Positions 61,079 through 64,000 of a stretch of DNA of 64,000 nucleotides are shown one piece after another. The position numbers and the translations under genes were made by a program. Each line of letters opens with the position of its first letter. The stretch's first letter is position 1. The notes under the pieces are model-generated. The model searched no databases, was not told the DNA's origin, and worked only from the letters and a program-made list of their open reading frames with translations. The DNA comes from Montifringilla adamsi (taxonomy: Eukaryota; Chordata; Aves; Passeriformes; Passeridae): positions 483,841 through 547,840 of the forward strand of contig JAGGNK010015558.1 of assembly GCA_017590115.1 (NCBI GenBank). The letters are read 5' to 3'.

Positions 61079-64000
61079 GGATCCTTCTCATGTGTCTTGA
61101 AGAACATGGTTTACCCTTTTACTTACATGTTTACTCAAGGTAAGAGGATTCTTTCAGCTTCATGAAGAACAAGAATTCTAAAGAAAAGATCTGTGAGGAA
61201 TACAAGGAATTCTTAACTATTATTTAGGTGAAGAAAGGCTTATTGTTTTTGTTACTGCGACAGTAAAGTTTTGCTAGACCAAGTAGTCCAGGACTTTCAC
61301 AGTTCAGATTAAAAAGAATTCAAACAACTATTGCTTGGTGACTGGAATGACAGCTGTCAGCCTGCAGGTGCATTGCAGAGGCCTTTCTTGATGGGCATTT
61401 TGGCATAACATGAAACAACTCAACATTATTTCAAAATTATTTATACCAGGTTCAAACAAGCATGTGGTGGAGTAGGATCAAAAGATTTTATAAGGTAGCA
61501 AGTTGGAATTTGGCTAGCTAAAGGATACAGGGCACTGAGTTCTAGGACTCAGTGTTTCTTTACTAGCATCCAAGAGGTTCTTATTTTCTTTGAATTCAGA
61601 TCAAATTGTGTAATCACTTCCCATGCATTTTTTAGCTTTTTTTTTTTTTTTTTTTTTTTGCCTATGATACTGCTGGAGTTGTCACTGTTCCACTACAGGT
61701 AAAGTTTACTAAGTAAGGGGTATATCTCTACCCCAGGAACTGGAAATACAGAGGTCTGCTCATCACTAAAACTCTTTGAGAAAGTTTAGGAGACCCAAAT
61801 AAAATTTTTTCAAAAATAATTTTCAGTACAAAGTACTACAGACATACACATTATTTATTTTCTTAGAAGTGTGTTGTTTCCAAGGGTAATCCAGTTGCTA
61901 GCGCCAGATCCTGAAGTTATCCACTGGCATGTTGAAGGCTAGTGATGATCACCTTCTTCTTCGCAAGACCCTTAGAACTACCTAAACTGCACAGTGACAG
62001 TGTGCAGTGACTGAGATACACTCATTGCCTCAAAAAATAACAGAGTGAAAATGTTATAATTTATGTTCTCAAAGTGCATTTAGCTTTTGAATCCTTGGTG
62101 CAGCTTGTGCCACATCTCATTACAGATGCAAAGAAACAGACACTTTTTGTTTTCTCTGTAGGATGAAATGTTGACTATCATGTGTGAACTGATACTTTTG
62201 GAATACTCTGTTTCTCTGGCATTTTATAAATATCACCAAATAAAATGCTAACAAACATATGGGCACCTGCCAATCAATCCTTGTTTATTTTTGTATCTTA
62301 ACTTTTGTACTGATTGATGAAGAAACCTCCAACCAAGTTCTAGCAGTGAGGCTTTTTGAAAGAATCCAAAGTTGAACTATAAATTCAGTAGTTTGCCTTT
62401 GTTGAGAATTTCTAGTATCATAAATCCAACTTCACATCCTTCAGAGTTCTTTGGTTATTTTTCTAAGGAGGGATCTCCACAGGCATGGAGGGGACTTAAG
62501 CACTGGGTAGGAAGTAAGCACCAAATTCCCTTTTGTGTCTTTGTAAAGGTTTCCCACTGATGCCTATGATGAAATAAAACTGAAATAGCAGGCCTTACTT
62601 CACAGAGTCTGTAAGGATACTGTAGGCACTGTCCATACTTTTTGACATCCTGATAAGTTTTTCATGTGGAAAAGGAATTCTTGAACTGTGAATCCTAAAT
62701 ACTAAGAGGACATAAAGGATTGTACTAATTTCCAGGGGGAGGCAGTACAGTACTTAAAAAAATTACTTCTAATTGTATTACTTTATTTTTTTCCAGTTCT
62801 TCTTTCACCCTGTAGTTCTGTCCCTTCTTTCTAGCTGGAAGTCAAGATTCACAGTTGGAGGAAATAAAATGTCTACATTGCAGTGCTTTAAAAATAGCAT
62901 GGTTCAATTTCAGCTCAGAACTAACAGAGCTCTCTGCAGAAGGTCTTGAACCTCTTGTTTTGTTCATCCGTGTCTTGTATAACAAAAAGAACATAAACAG
63001 CTGCCCTATTGAACAAAAAATCAGAAAAATTCACCACATAGCTTTTTCCCTGCAATCAAGAGCTAGTGGTTATTCTAGCTTGGTAATGAAAGGCAATTCT
63101 AGCCCCTCAGCATACATTATCAAGCAGCTTCAGATTGTCCGTAATCACCTGATTACTTTTCTCTTTCAAAGTTTAGACTAAATGATTTAACAATGCTCAC
63201 GTGACCTCCCCATAAAGACTGTGGAATTGGTAGCCATGTGCTGTAGGTTAAGACACACTAGAAGGGGAAAGCTGAGCATGCTTGTTCCACTGCAGCAATA
63301 ACAGCAAACTTCCTTTCCTCCCTGCTTTCCCCTGCCATTTGACAAACCCACTTCTCCCAGACCACATAACCATATGGTCAAGGTTATAAAACATAAAGGC
63401 CTCTGTCACTATAGCAATCCCAATAAAAAAGCCAAGGTAGAAGCCTTCACATGGCTTAACCTTCATTTACATCTCATCCCTGGAGTGTTTAGCTCTGCAG
63501 TTTTTAAACACTGCTCATATCCCCCACAAAAACTGTTTCCTATTTAAATAGTAAAAGATTTACTACATGAACATCCTTTTCCCACTCTGCTGGATTACAC
63601 CTCTCCAGGGACAAAACACCAACCAGGCAGGGTAAAACACCTGCCTTATTAATACCATTAATCATGAAACAACAATGAGGAGCCTGACATGCAAAAACCT
63701 GGCCCCTCTTTGAAGTCAAAAGAGTTTCTGCTTGGCCAAACAGACTTCAGCTGGGAGTAACAGGTGCCTCTCCCCACAAATGGTGCTGTTCTGCCTCAGG
63801 ATAGCACAAGAATCCAGAGGGCTGCACTGCTCAGAGAGCCAGTGTCCATTTCCTTGTCGCCACCAGCTCTGAGGAGGTCCCAAGAGCTCTTTCCGATGGG
63901 GCAATATGGGCTCATCCTCCCAGACCAGGCAGTCTGAATTAAAGAGACTCCTTAACATCCCACAATTATACATCCTCTTCTTAGGCAGGGCAGCAGCCTT
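61079..64000. other. Unassigned unique sequence
   Basis: One poly(T) run. Frames are at most 108 codons (62855-63181, plus; 63716-63973, minus), none recognisable. No gene or retroelement is seen to the window end. Confidence 0.55.
61637..61659 (+). repeat. Poly(T) run of 23
   Basis: Homopolymer run with no retroelement body visible on either side. Confidence 0.97.

Noticed and set aside
1..64000. CRISPR array, operons, tRNA or rRNA genes, phage-like modules
   Set aside because: No regularly spaced repeats, no cloverleaf-type sequence and no compact gene arrangement were seen. The DNA is clearly vertebrate.

Overview
This is a 64 kb stretch of vertebrate nuclear DNA, almost certainly from a bird. 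The evidence is several copies of CR1, the dominant avian LINE, in both orientations and of different ages (about 4560-5325, 28340-28560 tentative, 32955-34566, 34695-35240, 37163-37905, 39290-40855 and 60945-61078). A solitary LTR of a type widespread in birds lies at 19480-20058 with a perfect 5-bp target-site duplication. The DNA is AT-rich and mostly CpG-poor, with short microsatellites and no sign of bacterial gene packing.

I find no host protein-coding gene, exon, tRNA or rRNA that I can support. Open frames are short (the longest ATG frames are about 150-158 codons) and none reads as a known family, except those inside CR1 copies, which are fragments of the CR1 reverse-transcriptase ORF2. 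The window is best read as a gene desert or the inside of a very large intron.

Layout: 1-4.5 kb is unassigned; 4.56-5.33 kb is an old CR1; 6.50-6.83 kb is a recent 166-bp tandem duplication; 6.8-19.5 kb is unassigned, with AT and CT simple repeats and a perfect 12-bp hairpin at 12.42 kb; 19.5-20.1 kb is the solo LTR; 20-33 kb is mostly unassigned; 33-41 kb is the CR1-rich zone with four copies; 41-46.8 kb is quiet; 46.81-47.00 kb is a 185-nt purine tract; 47.93-48.93 kb is CpG-retaining DNA that stands out from everything around it; 49-61 kb is quiet; 60.95 kb is a CR1 3' end; the rest is quiet.

The most interesting candidate is 47.93-48.93 kb, which looks like a long-range enhancer or other conserved element, or less likely a non-coding first exon. 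Several smaller stretches have a similar look (homeodomain-type TAATTA cores, TTTGATC or E-box motifs). These are pattern-based inferences and need cross-species alignment. No novel protein system was seen.
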